Source: Ligilactobacillus pabuli
GTDB lineage: Bacteria; Bacillota; Bacilli; Lactobacillales; Lactobacillaceae
Reading direction: 5' to 3'
Length of the DNA: 50,878 bases
Assembly: GCF_022836475.1 (NCBI RefSeq)
Contig: NZ_BQXH01000018.1
Span: 1-50,878 of the forward strand
Shown: piece after piece, positions 16,734 through 25,041 of the stretch
Layout of the letters: every line of letters begins with the position of its first letter
Position numbering within the stretch: position 1 is the stretch's first letter
Translations under genes and position numbers: made by a program
Notes under the pieces: model-generated
Told to the model about the DNA's origin: nothing
Seen by the model: only the letters and a program-made list of their open reading frames with translations
Databases searched by the model: none

Positions 16734-17348
16734 ATGACAAACGAAGAAAAGATGCTCGCTGGCAAACTCTACGATCCGGAAGATGCTAGTTTGCAAGAAC
16801 AGCGAACTAAGGCACACCGTCTCTGTCAGGAGTACAACACCTTATTTGATGATCAGACCGACAAACGACGGCAAATCATCCAGGAATTAATTCCCAATCA
16901 GGGCAAAGATGTCTTTTTTCAAGGACCGATTTTCTTTGATTATGGTAGTAATACTCAAATTGGTGACCATTTCTACGCTAATTTCAATTTGACTGTGTTA
17001 GATACATGTCCGGTGATCTTAGGGGATAACGAATTTCTGGGACCTAATATTACTTTGGCAACACCAATGCATGCTTTGTTACCAGCGGAGCGTAATTTGC
17101 ATGAAGTGGCTGGTAAACAGGTCGCATTTGAATATGGAAAACCGTTGAGAATTGAGAATAACTGTTGGCTAGGTTCAAATGTGGTAGTCAATGGCGGAGT
17201 GACGATTGGTGCTGGAAGTGTGATTGGTTCGGGCAGTGTGGTGACCCGTGATATTCCTGCCGGGGTCTTGGCGGTGGGAAATCCGTGTCGGGTATTGCGT
17301 CCGATTACTGAGGCAGACCGGCTAGAATTGAAAAAAGAACTGTGGTAA
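16734..17348 (+). CDS. sugar O-acetyltransferase (LacA/Maa family)
   Basis: 204-aa left-handed beta-helix acetyltransferase resembling maltose/galactoside O-acetyltransferases. The N-terminal cap (residues 1-60, MLAGKLYDPEDASL..R) is followed by hexapeptide repeats (FFDYGSNTQIGDHFYANFNL, CWLGSNVVVNGGVTIGAGSVIGSGSVVT) and the C-terminal GNPCRVLRPI. The catalytic His expected in PMHAL is present (ATPMHALLP). It transfers acetyl from acetyl-CoA to a sugar or related hydroxyl. It is co-transcribed with the EIIC_2-like gene under the T-box. The TAA is followed directly by hairpin element 3a. Confidence 0.88.
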   Translation: MTNEEKMLAGKLYDPEDASLQEQRTKAHRLCQEYNTLFDDQTDKRRQIIQELIPNQGKDVFFQGPIFFDYGSNTQIGDHFYANFNLTVLDTCPVILGDNEFLGPNITLATPMHALLPAERNLHEVAGKQVAFEYGKPLRIENNCWLGSNVVVNGGVTIGAGSVIGSGSVVTRDIPAGVLAVGNPCRVLRPITEADRLELKKELW

Positions 17349-17470
17349 AAACAGAGCGGAGTGAAACGGGTAGAAAGTGAGCATTATCGGAACCCAGGGA
17401 CTAATGCGTCTTTGGCATTGGTCTCTGGGTTTGGATAAGCGGAGCTTTCTGTTTCAAGCAGCTCGACTAG
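17349..17470 (+). repeat. hairpin repeat element, copy 3a
   Basis: Starts right after the acetyltransferase TAA. Stems from outside in: TGAAAC/GTTTCA, AGAAAG/CTTTCT, TTATC/GGATAA, AACCCA/TGGGTT, GGGACTAATGC/GCATTGGTCTC with loop GTCTTTG. The best copy for seeing the full fold. Confidence 0.9.
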
Positions 17471-17473
17471 AAA

Positions 17474-17592
17474 AACAGAGCGGAGTGAAACGGGTAGAAA
17501 GTGAGCATCATCGGAGCCCAGAGACTAATGCGTCTTTGGCATTGATCCCTGGGTTTGGATAAGTGGAACCTCCTGCCACACGGAGCTCGACA
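17474..17592 (+). repeat. hairpin repeat element, copy 3b (3' arm diverged)
   Basis: Tandem with 3a. The 5' arm is TGAAAC..AGAAAG, but the 3' arm reads GGAACCTCCTGCCACA and no longer pairs with it, while the inner stems (GAGCCCAG/CTGGGTTT, TAATGC/GCATT) remain. Mosaic or decaying copy. Confidence 0.8.
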
Positions 17593-17653
17593 AAAAAGGC
17601 TGTCATCTTTCAAATGGGCGAATACTCATTTTGAAAGATGACAGCCTTTTTAT
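17593..17653 (+). terminator. strong terminator after the acetyltransferase operon
   Basis: A stem of about 21 bp between AAGGCTGTCATCTTTCAAA (from 17596) and its complement ending ATGACAGCCTTTTT. Elements 3a and 3b lie upstream within the transcript. 17654-17769 holds only a degenerate copy of the 13248-type unit. Confidence 0.85.
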
Positions 17654-17769
17654 TCAGATGGAAGTCTAGAATTTAGTTTGTGTACCCAAAATTCCGAGAA
17701 TAATGTCTACAAAATTTAGATACGAAAAACTATAGCTGTGTTTAAGTGAAATGGCTAGGGTTTTTGATA

Positions 17770-18048
17770 TTAGTATTGTTCCATAAACTGATTGAGGTCG
17801 GCAGCTGGAATGCGGTGAATGTTGGGCTCGCTAGCGACCCAGTCGTGCCATTCGTTTGATTCGAGGACAAGTACGCGTTGATGCAGTGATTCGTCATCTT
17901 TCAGCAAGTGAAAATAAATTTGAAGTTCACTGGAATCTTCTTCTTGGATCACAGGGTAAAGGAAACCGGCTCGAAATTGCCAAGAATCGTTTTGGTGGAC
18001 TTGAAATTCTAGGTCTTGTTTGGCAAATACATATTCAATAATTTTCAT
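17770..18048 (-). CDS. hypothetical protein, 92 aa
   Basis: Unrecognised soluble acidic protein with Trp- and His-rich patches (EWHDWVASEPNIHRIP). No signal peptide or membrane segment. The start ATG 18048 has GGAGG 8 nt upstream. It is a single gene on the minus strand; its upstream side carries the near-perfect hairpin element at 18071. No neighbour gives a functional hint. Confidence 0.65.
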   Translation of the reverse strand: MKIIEYVFAKQDLEFQVHQNDSWQFRAGFLYPVIQEEDSSELQIYFHLLKDDESLHQRVLVLESNEWHDWVASEPNIHRIPAADLNQFMEQY

Positions 18049-18070
18049 TGGAAACCTCCATGTTATTAGG

Positions 18071-18193
18071 CCCAGAGCAAAATGAGGCGGTTAAGAGATG
18101 AGTATTATCGGATTATGCCAGGGTAGCACGTTTTTAGTGCTGAACTGGCATAATTGGATAATACTCATCTCTTGCCCCATGGAGCTCGACTAA
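18071..18193 (+). repeat. hairpin repeat element, copy 4 (near-perfect hairpin)
   Basis: Diverged copy that keeps the ends (CAGAGC ... GGAGCTCGACTA). Its arms are nearly perfect: a 17-bp stem 18093-18109 with 18157-18173, a 10-bp stem 18112-18121 with 18145-18154, and GCAC/GTGC around TTTTTA. It does not follow a stop codon: it lies upstream of the minus-strand gene at 17770 and ~175 nt before the plus-strand gene at 18368. Confidence 0.8.
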
Positions 18194-18367
18194 GAAAATA
18201 TTTGTTTGTCTCTATTATACAGGATTCTGCCCAAAAGACCGCTAAATTGAATTGCTGGCACGAAAGTTTTGGAGTTTAAAAGTTGGCCTCGACTTCAACT
18301 TTGGTTTAAAATTTAGGATAAGGTGTCAGTAATGAGCAGATTTCATTACTGTGAAAGGAAGTTAAGT

Positions 18368-18691
18368 ATGATGAAAAAATTTGAACAAGTCGTCCTGGAA
18401 TATTCAGACAGCCAGGGAAATAAAGTTCAACATGCAGCTGATTTGATCAAAGATTTTTCAATCAGCTTAAATACCCGCTATTTAGTGAGTTTTAAATCGA
18501 TTGCGGAAGCACAAAAGTTTCAAAATGATGTGAAGCGACAACGAATGAAGGTTACCAATGAACAGGGTGTCGCTAAGATTTATCGAGTTAAGAATTTTCA
18601 AATGAAAGACCCAGCTGGTTTTGCTTCGAAGACTGGAGCGAGTGTGGGGATCATTCAAGGCGAATTATATTTAAACGTTGTGTTATCGTAG
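18368..18691 (+). CDS. hypothetical protein, 107 aa
   Basis: Unknown basic soluble protein, first gene of a four-gene plus-strand set (18368-21262). I start at ATG 18368 (MMKKFEQVVL) because AAAGGAAG lies 8 nt upstream; a further in-frame ATG at 18323 lacks a site. The segment TRYLVSFKSIAEAQKFQNDVKRQRM resembles residues 32-56 of the unknown gene at 1469. The gap to the ABC-class ATPase gene is 28 nt. Function unknown. Confidence 0.65.
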   Translation: MMKKFEQVVLEYSDSQGNKVQHAADLIKDFSISLNTRYLVSFKSIAEAQKFQNDVKRQRMKVTNEQGVAKIYRVKNFQMKDPAGFASKTGASVGIIQGELYLNVVLS

Positions 18692-18719
18692 TACGAGCTA
18701 AAGGAGCAGGTTATTTTTA

Positions 18720-20423
18720 ATGGCAAATTTGACTGAAAAATTATTGGCGTTGGCCGGGAAAGGATACGGTGGTTATAAATCATTAAGCGGAGCATACCAG
18801 TTTGCGGCTTATATCTTAGTGTTTGACCATATTCAAGTGGATCCATTCGCACCAGCGACAACTCTTCATTTGGTTCTCCCGCTTAAAAAAACGGGTTTAC
18901 CCAAACAATTACTGGCGACTAAAAATCGGCGGATCGCAGTGGCGGATTTTCTCCAACGAGCAGTGGCACAAGCAATCATCAAGAGCGATGTACCGCAACG
19001 TGGGACTGGTCATAGCAGTGAGATTCGCATCGACCACTGCGGACAAGAAATTTTGGAACGAACGGCAATTATTTTTACCAAAGAGACACTTGAGGTCCGT
19101 TTGACAGTCGGGTTGCCCGCAAATGGACGGCGGATCAATGCGAAAGCGGCAGCGAAAATTTTATTGGAGATTTTACCGCAGATCGTGCAAAAATCCCTGA
19201 TGTACGACCAGCTGGACCAACGCAAACTGCAAGCACAAGTGGAATTGTTTGAGATGCAGCAGGAATTGAGGCAGCAAATGCAAGCACAGGGGTTAGTGGC
19301 GTTTGTTGCGAACGGTGCAGTTTTGCCGCGAGATAGCGGAGATTCTGATTTACCGTTGAAAACTGGGGTGCCATTTGTCAGTCCAGCATCATTAGCAGTT
19401 ACGTTTAAGTTGTCCGGTGGCAAGCAGGTGACTGGGATGGGGATCGGACAGGGAATCACTTTGATCGTCGGTGGCGGTTACCATGGCAAATCAACCTTGC
19501 TGCAGGCCTTAGACCGAGGTGTCTATAATCACATTCAAGGCGATGGCCGCGAACTTGTGTTAACTGATCAAACAGCGATGAAGATCCGTGCTGAAGATGG
19601 GCGAAGTGTGGCCAACGTGAATATTACACCATTTATCAACCATATTCCTGGTCGGCGGAATACGGCCGAATTTTCGACCTTAAATGCGAGTGGCAGTACG
19701 TCACAGGCAGCTAATGTGATCGAGGCACTTGAAAGCGGCGCTAAAACATTGTTATTAGATGAAGATACTTCCGCAACCAACTTTATGATCCGCGATACTC
19801 GAATGCAGCGACTGGTTAGTGATGATCGGGAACCAATCACACCATTTGTGGCTAAAGTTCAGGCTCTTGCTAAGCAGGTGGGCGTTTCCACTATTTTAGT
19901 GACTGGCGGTTCGGGAGCGTATTTCGAAGTAGCCGACCGAGTTATTATGATGAATGAATATCAGCCTGGGGATGTGACTAAACGGGCCCACGAGATCGCC
20001 GCCTTAGAAGGACCCACTAGTTTGACTGCAGCCGAAACCGACTTTGGTCAACTGGAAGCGCGGATCCCTAAAAAGAGTAATTTTAGGGTCGTCACGCGTA
20101 AGGACCGCTTTAAGGCTCGCAGCCGAACCGAAATTTCATTTGGACACAGTAATTTAAATTTAAGTGCAGTCGAACAACTCGTTGAACCCAGTCAAACGCG
20201 GGGAATCACTGCCTTACTAGCGGTCTTGAAACGTGATTATTTTGATGAACAAACTACGGTGGCAGAAATGCTGCATAGTTTGTATGACAAAATTGACCAG
20301 CAAGGTTTAGACCAGGTGCTCGGCGACAAACGTCATGCCGGTGATTTGGCAGTGCCAAGGCCACAAGAACTCGGTGCTGCGTTGAACCGGTACCGTGGGT
20401 TACGAATGATACAGCGAAAATAG
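18720..20423 (+). CDS. predicted ATPase of the ABC class (PF09818-type)
   Basis: 567-aa soluble ATPase of the MRB1590-like ABC-class family. Walker A is GGGYHGKSTLL near residues 251-261; Walker B is KTLLLDEDTSATNFM near 345. It has no membrane domain and is not part of a transporter. An N-terminal domain (1-230) and a C-terminal domain (430-567) flank the nucleotide-binding core as in the family. RNA or nucleic-acid binding has been proposed for the eukaryotic relative; the bacterial role is not known to me. ATG 18720 follows AAAGGAG. The next gene starts 10 nt after the stop. Confidence 0.85.
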   Translation: MANLTEKLLALAGKGYGGYKSLSGAYQFAAYILVFDHIQVDPFAPATTLHLVLPLKKTGLPKQLLATKNRRIAVADFLQRAVAQAIIKSDVPQRGTGHSSEIRIDHCGQEILERTAIIFTKETLEVRLTVGLPANGRRINAKAAAKILLEILPQIVQKSLMYDQLDQRKLQAQVELFEMQQELRQQMQAQGLVAFVANGAVLPRDSGDSDLPLKTGVPFVSPASLAVTFKLSGGKQVTGMGIGQGITLIVGGGYHGKSTLLQALDRGVYNHIQGDGRELVLTDQTAMKIRAEDGRSVANVNITPFINHIPGRRNTAEFSTLNASGSTSQAANVIEALESGAKTLLLDEDTSATNFMIRDTRMQRLVSDDREPITPFVAKVQALAKQVGVSTILVTGGSGAYFEVADRVIMMNEYQPGDVTKRAHEIAALEGPTSLTAAETDFGQLEARIPKKSNFRVVTRKDRFKARSRTEISFGHSNLNLSAVEQLVEPSQTRGITALLAVLKRDYFDEQTTVAEMLHSLYDKIDQQGLDQVLGDKRHAGDLAVPRPQELGAALNRYRGLRMIQRK

Positions 20424-20432
20424 GAGGCCGAG

Positions 20433-21053
20433 ATGACTGAAAAACGGCAAAATACTCCGCAACCAACGAGTCAGCCTAGCCTATGGCCCCACGCCGTTAG
20501 TGCAGTGTTACTTCTGATCGTTGTGATATTAGCCGGAGTTTTACTGCGGCAAAATTACCAAGCTAAAAGCCACTTAACGCAGGCTAATTTTAATTCGATC
20601 GAGCTGTCTCGTTTTGAAGGAGATTCGCTGCAAGATGTGAGTGAGCTTTTTGGCAGTCGACCAAAAAAGGTGACTCAGACGCAAAAAAAGGGAGTTAAAA
20701 CTCAAGTGGCAGTTTGGCAACAAGTTGCGAATAGTCCGGCAGAATCACGCATTTACGTCTTTTTTGACGATGGTCATGCAGTTTCTAAAACTATTCAGGG
20801 CTTAAAAAGAGGCCGGACAAAAACTATCACCCGCCAGAATTTCATGAACTTAAAACTTGGCACTAAAAAAGGTGACATTGCTCGAAAACTTGGGACACCC
20901 AATGATTATACTTTTAATGAACGGCTGCCTGGTTTAAATAATGAGCAGTGGACCTATACTGCCGCTGAAACGAAAGGCGAGCCGGCCGGAGTCTTGACCC
21001 TGTCTTTTAGAAACGGTCGCTTGGCGGCTAAGACGCAGAATAATTTGAAATGA
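20433..21053 (+). CDS. membrane-anchored protein with BamE/BLIP-like domain
   Basis: 206-aa protein: short cytoplasmic N-terminus, one membrane segment (about residues 22-44), then an extracellular part with two similar ~70-residue repeats of the DUF3862/SmpA-OmlA (BLIP-like) type. The second repeat shows FMNLKLGTKKGDIARKLGTPNDYT, the usual tight turn of this fold; the first, LQDVSELFGSRPKKV. Such domains mediate protein-protein binding at the cell surface. Start ATG 20433 follows AGGAGG by 6 nt. It overlaps the following frame by 4 nt if that frame starts at ATG 21050, or leaves 20 nt if it starts at 21074. Confidence 0.75.
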   Translation: MTEKRQNTPQPTSQPSLWPHAVSAVLLLIVVILAGVLLRQNYQAKSHLTQANFNSIELSRFEGDSLQDVSELFGSRPKKVTQTQKKGVKTQVAVWQQVANSPAESRIYVFFDDGHAVSKTIQGLKRGRTKTITRQNFMNLKLGTKKGDIARKLGTPNDYTFNERLPGLNNEQWTYTAAETKGEPAGVLTLSFRNGRLAAKTQNNLK

Positions 21054-21073
21054 GCGTTGAGAGGAGAAATCAA

Positions 21074-21262
21074 ATGAGAAAGTTAATGACTAATTCGTTC
21101 GTGTGGACGATATTGCTCTTTTTGATTTTCCGCATACTGCTTGAACAATTGGGTGGAGGCCGAGATGGAAACTTGTTAGTTTTAGTGGCCGTACCACTAG
21201 TAGTTTTGGGATTAATGGTTCAAATTTTGAAAACCATTTTAACTAGTATTAGCCAAAAATAA
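21074..21262 (+). CDS. small membrane protein, 62 aa
   Basis: Two predicted membrane helices (about residues 8-24 and 32-54) joined by a short GGGRDG loop. I choose ATG 21074 (MRKLMTNSF) because GAGAGGAG ends 7 nt before it; an ATG at 21050 overlapping the previous stop lacks a site of its own. Last gene of the set 18368-21262, before the terminator at 21283. No family recognised. Confidence 0.6.
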   Translation: MRKLMTNSFVWTILLFLIFRILLEQLGGGRDGNLLVLVAVPLVVLGLMVQILKTILTSISQK

Positions 21263-21282
21263 ATTAGTGGACATCAGATAAA

Positions 21283-21332
21283 TAAAATCCAGCACAAAAA
21301 GGAAATGTTTCTTTTTTGTGCTGGATTTTTTG
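21283..21332. terminator. terminator between converging genes
   Basis: AAAATCCAGCAC and GTGCTGGATTTTTT form the stem; AAAAA/TTTTT extends it. T runs in both directions. Confidence 0.8.
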
Positions 21333-21380
21333 GTTTGAAAATTAATATAAGTGTTGCTGATGTGAATGATACTGTTTGAC

Positions 21381-21794
21381 TTATAGTTCCTGTTTTTGCA
21401 GTTCCAGCAGCTGTTGGTAAAAATCTGGCATGGCTTTTTTAAGGTCAACGATTTTACCAGCCTGATTTAAGAAGCAATGTGAGCTTTCAGCTTGGCAAAC
21501 TAGCTGACCTGAGACTGTCATTTGGTAGGCCAGAGTTAATTTGACCCGGCTGACCTTGTGGACACGGGTCGTGATCTCGATCAAGTCAGGGTAGGTCGTC
21601 GTTCTTTTATAGTTGCAATTAACGTTGACAACTGGCGAAATTACCCCAGATTTTTCGAGCTGATCATAGGGCCAGTCAATTTGCTCTAAGTAGTCTGACC
21701 GTGCTTCTTCCATGAAGCGAATATAGTTGGTGTGACTCGTGATCTGCATTTGGTCAGTTTCATAGTATTGGACCTTGTGTGTGTAAGGTGTAAT
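21381..21794 (-). CDS. acyl-CoA thioesterase, 4HBT (hotdog) family, ATT start
   Basis: YbgC-like hotdog thioesterase hydrolysing acyl-CoA thioesters in the cytoplasm. The family N-terminal pattern YYETDQM....HTNYIRFMEEARSDYL is present, with the catalytic Asp in ETDQM. The first ATG in frame (21749) falls inside this motif and would remove that Asp. Reading upstream, the frame stays open and the only codon placed correctly behind a ribosome binding site (AAAGGGAG, 7-nt spacing) is ATT at 21794-21792, giving ITPYTHKVQYYETDQM. I therefore propose ATT as start (137 aa, normal for the family). Family assignment is firm; the start is inference. Confidence 0.8.
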   Translation of the reverse strand: MTPYTHKVQYYETDQMQITSHTNYIRFMEEARSDYLEQIDWPYDQLEKSGVISPVVNVNCNYKRTTTYPDLIEITTRVHKVSRVKLTLAYQMTVSGQLVCQAESSHCFLNQAGKIVDLKKAMPDFYQQLLELQKQEL

Positions 21795-21886
21795 AGGATA
21801 ACTCCCTTTCTGTGTGTACTGTAATTCATTTTAACATTAAAAATTGACTTGAAATAGTTCTCATTAAATTCTAAACTGTTAAAAAT

Positions 21887-21901
21887 AATTTTAAGTAAAT
21901 T
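21887..21901. promoter_or_regulatory. possible CodY box upstream of opp
   Basis: AATTTTAAGTAAATT differs from the CodY consensus AATTTTCWGAAAATT at two positions and lies just upstream of TTGATA (21903), a possible -35 for the opp operon. opp is a CodY target in Lactococcus. In AT-rich DNA chance matches occur. Confidence 0.4.
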
Positions 21902-22082
21902 CTTGATACAACACATATGGTAGCGAATACATTTATTTATATCAGACTAATATGGTACTATGATTAAAATTTAATTAACTAAAACAGTTGAAAAGTCGTA
22001 CATAATTTAATATAATCTTACATAATTATAATATAACTTCACAGAAACGAAATTTAAAAAGATTGAGACTGAGGCGAGTATT

Positions 22083-23099
22083 TTGAATGAAGAAAACGAA
22101 TTATTAAAACTAACAGACGTTTCAACCGCGTTTAAAATTGACGGTCAGTATTACCCAGCAGTGTCTCATGTCGACTTAGAAGTTGAAAAAGATGAGATTT
22201 TAGCGATCGTGGGCGAATCAGGTTGTGGTAAGAGTACTTTGGCAACAACGATCATGGGCCTGCATGACCCGCAAACTACTCAAATTTCGGGCCAAGCAGT
22301 TTTTGCTGGTCAAAATTTATTAGAAATGAAGGAAGAAGATTTAAATGACATCCGCGGAGCCAAAATCGGCATGATTTTTCAGGACCCGTTGTCAGCTCTT
22401 AATCCTTTGAAACGGATTGAAGATCAAATTAGTGAAGTATTGGATTACCATACAGGCATGTCTAGTGAAGAAAAACATGCCCGCGTGATCGAATTGTTAA
22501 ATCAGGTCGGCATCTTGGAGCCGCAACGAACAGCCCATCAATTTCCCCACGAATTATCTGGCGGGATGCGGCAACGAGTGATTATTGCGATTGCAATCGC
22601 CTGCAAACCTGATCTGATTATCGCAGATGAACCAACAACTGCTTTGGATGTGACAATTCAGGCCCAAATTTTGGACGTTTTACGAGATATTCAAGCTGAA
22701 AATCATGCTGGAATTATCTTGATCACCCATGATTTAGGAGTTGTCGCTGAAACTGCTGATGAGGTTGCCGTGATGTATGCCGGAGAAATCGTGGAACGCG
22801 GGACGACCGCCCAAGTTTTCGGTGATCCTAAACATCCTTACACTAGATCATTATTACGTTCGATGCCGCAAGGCGATATGGATGTCTTACACGATGACCT
22901 CTACGTGATTGCTGGCAGCGTACCATCGATTGAAAAAATGCCGCAAACTGGTGATAAATTTGCTCCACGGATCCCATGGATCAAAGCAAGTGCCCATGAA
23001 GAGGAGCCTACTATGCATGAAGTAGCGCCAGGGCATCAAGTGCGGTGCACTTGTTACCAAGATTTTTATTTCCAACGATTGGAGGATGTTGACCAATGA
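22083..23099 (+). CDS. oppD: oligopeptide ABC transporter ATP-binding protein OppD
   Basis: First gene of oppDFBCA. 338-aa ATPase with Walker [10 protein letters not shown] near 45, Q-loop [10 protein letters not shown], signature LSGGMRQRV near 160, Walker [13 protein letters not shown] and switch His in LITHDLG. The C-terminal oligopeptide/dipeptide extension carries two of the usual cysteines (VRCTCYQDF), a likely Fe-S or metal site remnant. It energises peptide import with OppF. The start is TTG 22083 after the weak GAGGCGAG; the nearby ATG 22087 is out of frame. It overlaps oppF by 4 nt (ATGA). Confidence 0.94.
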   Translation: MNEENELLKLTDVSTAFKIDGQYYPAVSHVDLEVEKDEILAIVGESGCGKSTLATTIMGLHDPQTTQISGQAVFAGQNLLEMKEEDLNDIRGAKIGMIFQDPLSALNPLKRIEDQISEVLDYHTGMSSEEKHARVIELLNQVGILEPQRTAHQFPHELSGGMRQRVIIAIAIACKPDLIIADEPTTALDVTIQAQILDVLRDIQAENHAGIILITHDLGVVAETADEVAVMYAGEIVERGTTAQVFGDPKHPYTRSLLRSMPQGDMDVLHDDLYVIAGSVPSIEKMPQTGDKFAPRIPWIKASAHEEEPTMHEVAPGHQVRCTCYQDFYFQRLEDVDQ

Positions 23100-24067
23100 A
23101 CCTGATTGAAATTAGAGATTTAAAAGTTCATTACCCGATCCGTTCAGGTTTTTTAAACCGTGTGACAGACGTTGTGCGGGCCGTTGACGGAATTAGTTTT
23201 GATATTAAAGCGGGCGAAACGTACGGTTTAGTCGGTGAGTCAGGCTCAGGTAAGTCAACTACTGGCAAGTCAGTTGTCGGTTTAGAAGAGGTTACTTCGG
23301 GGTCGATCAAATATGATGGGGTCGATATTACTAAAAAGTCTGCCCGCAAAAAAATCAAGTATAACGAAAACGTACAAATGATTTTCCAGGATTCCTTATC
23401 AAGCTTGAATCCCCGCAAACGAATCATTGATATCATTGCTGAACCTTTACGTAACTTTGAAAAGTTATCGGCAGAAGACGAAAAGATCCGGGTGCTGCAA
23501 CTATTGGAAACAGTTGGACTTAATCCGGATTCACTTTACAAATACCCGCACCAATTTTCTGGAGGACAGCGGCAACGAATAGGAATTGCTAGAGCTGTTG
23601 CGACAAATCCACAATTAATTATCGCGGATGAACCTGTTTCGGCGCTGGATTTGTCAGTGCAAGCCCAGGTCTTAAACTTCATGAAAAAAATTCAGCGGGA
23701 GTTTGGCATTTCTTACTTATTTATTTCCCATGATCTCGGGGTGGTGCGTCATATGTGTCAAAATATTGCCATCATGAACAAGGGACGGTTAGTGGAAGTC
23801 GGAACGCGGGAAGATATTTATGAGCATCCTTTACATATCTATACCAAACGTTTACTAGCAGCCATTCCTGAAGTGGATGTGGCTCACCGGGAAGAACGCA
23901 TGCAAAAGCGGTTAGAGATTGAGCAAGTTTACCAGCAAGAATCTGACCAGTATTACGACGAAGAAGGATTGGCTTATCCACTGCTCCAGGTGTCACCCAC
24001 TCATTTTGTAGCTTTGCCAGAAGATAAACTGACTCAACTGACCGGAGAAAAAAGGAGGGATGCTTAA
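23096..24067 (+). CDS. oppF: oligopeptide ABC transporter ATP-binding protein OppF
   Basis: 323-aa partner ATPase of OppD. Walker A GESGSGKST near 44, Q-loop IFQDSLSSLNPRKR, signature FSGGQRQRIGIARA, Walker B LIIADEPVSALD, switch His in FISHDLGVVRHM. Compared with OppD the C-terminus lacks the cysteine pair and ends in a charged tail (EEGLAYPLLQVSPTHFVALPE). Start ATG 23096 overlaps the oppD stop and the stop overlaps oppB (TAATG), so translation is coupled through the operon. Confidence 0.94.
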   Translation: MNLIEIRDLKVHYPIRSGFLNRVTDVVRAVDGISFDIKAGETYGLVGESGSGKSTTGKSVVGLEEVTSGSIKYDGVDITKKSARKKIKYNENVQMIFQDSLSSLNPRKRIIDIIAEPLRNFEKLSAEDEKIRVLQLLETVGLNPDSLYKYPHQFSGGQRQRIGIARAVATNPQLIIADEPVSALDLSVQAQVLNFMKKIQREFGISYLFISHDLGVVRHMCQNIAIMNKGRLVEVGTREDIYEHPLHIYTKRLLAAIPEVDVAHREERMQKRLEIEQVYQQESDQYYDEEGLAYPLLQVSPTHFVALPEDKLTQLTGEKRRDA

Positions 24068-25023
24068 TGTGGAAGACAATTTTACGCCGCGTTTTGATTA
24101 TGATCCCAGAAATTATTTTGTTGAGTATCTTGGTGTTCTTACTAGCTAAAGCAATGCCAGGAGATCCGTTTACGGGGTCGATCAACCCGCGTTCTAGTGC
24201 CGCTCAAATTGAACATTTAAAGCAAATCAATGGTTTGTATGACCCATGGTACCAACAATATTGGAACTGGGTCGTGCATTTGTTCCACGGTGATTTGGGC
24301 CAAAGCTACCAGTACCACGAAGCAGTTTCTAATCTAATTGGAGACCGGGCCGTCAACACCTTATGGTTGTCCGCCTTTACGATGGTCTTAACTTATATGT
24401 TGGCATTACCGCTGGGACTTTATGCCGGGAAACATGAAGGTCGCCTGCCAGATACTGTGATCCGAATTTATACATATGTCACATATTGTATTCCATTTTT
24501 CGTGATCTTAGTTATCGGGTTGTGGATCTTCGGGTATGTCTTTAACTGGTTCCCGACGACAGGTTCGGTTTCACCGACTGCGCATGGGATGGGAGTTTTA
24601 AGCTCCCGACTGGAGCATATCTTATTGCCAGGGTTGCTAGGAGCGTTATTTGGCACAGTTAACATCGTACAGTACATGCGCTCGGAAGTAATCGACGCCA
24701 AGCACTCCGATTATGTGCGGACTGCACGGTCAAAAGGGGTTCCTAATAAAGATATTTATAAGCACCATATCTTCCGGAATTCTTTACTACCCATCGCCGC
24801 TTTTGGGGGTTACTCGATCACAGGTTTGTTGAACGGTTCAATTTTTACCGAAACAATTTTCTCTTATCCAGGAATGGGAATGTTGTTTATTGATTCTATT
24901 AACTATCGGGACTATACCGTCATTACGGCGCTGGTCTTAATGTTTGGAATTTTGAACCTCTTAGGAACTTTGTTATCAGATATTATTTTAGGAATCGTGG
25001 ATCCACGGATTCGAATTGATTAG
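24067..25023 (+). CDS. oppB: oligopeptide ABC transporter permease OppB
   Basis: 318-aa inner membrane permease with six predicted helices. The N-terminal helix LIMIPEIILLSILVFLLAKAMPGDP is the family pattern and the EAA loop that contacts the ATPases reads DYVRTARSKGVPNKDIYKHHIFRN near 215-240. It pairs with OppC to form the channel. It starts one base inside the oppF stop codon. Confidence 0.94.
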   Translation: MWKTILRRVLIMIPEIILLSILVFLLAKAMPGDPFTGSINPRSSAAQIEHLKQINGLYDPWYQQYWNWVVHLFHGDLGQSYQYHEAVSNLIGDRAVNTLWLSAFTMVLTYMLALPLGLYAGKHEGRLPDTVIRIYTYVTYCIPFFVILVIGLWIFGYVFNWFPTTGSVSPTAHGMGVLSSRLEHILLPGLLGALFGTVNIVQYMRSEVIDAKHSDYVRTARSKGVPNKDIYKHHIFRNSLLPIAAFGGYSITGLLNGSIFTETIFSYPGMGMLFIDSINYRDYTVITALVLMFGILNLLGTLLSDIILGIVDPRIRID

Positions 25024-25041
25024 GAAGGGGGATGCAGATAG

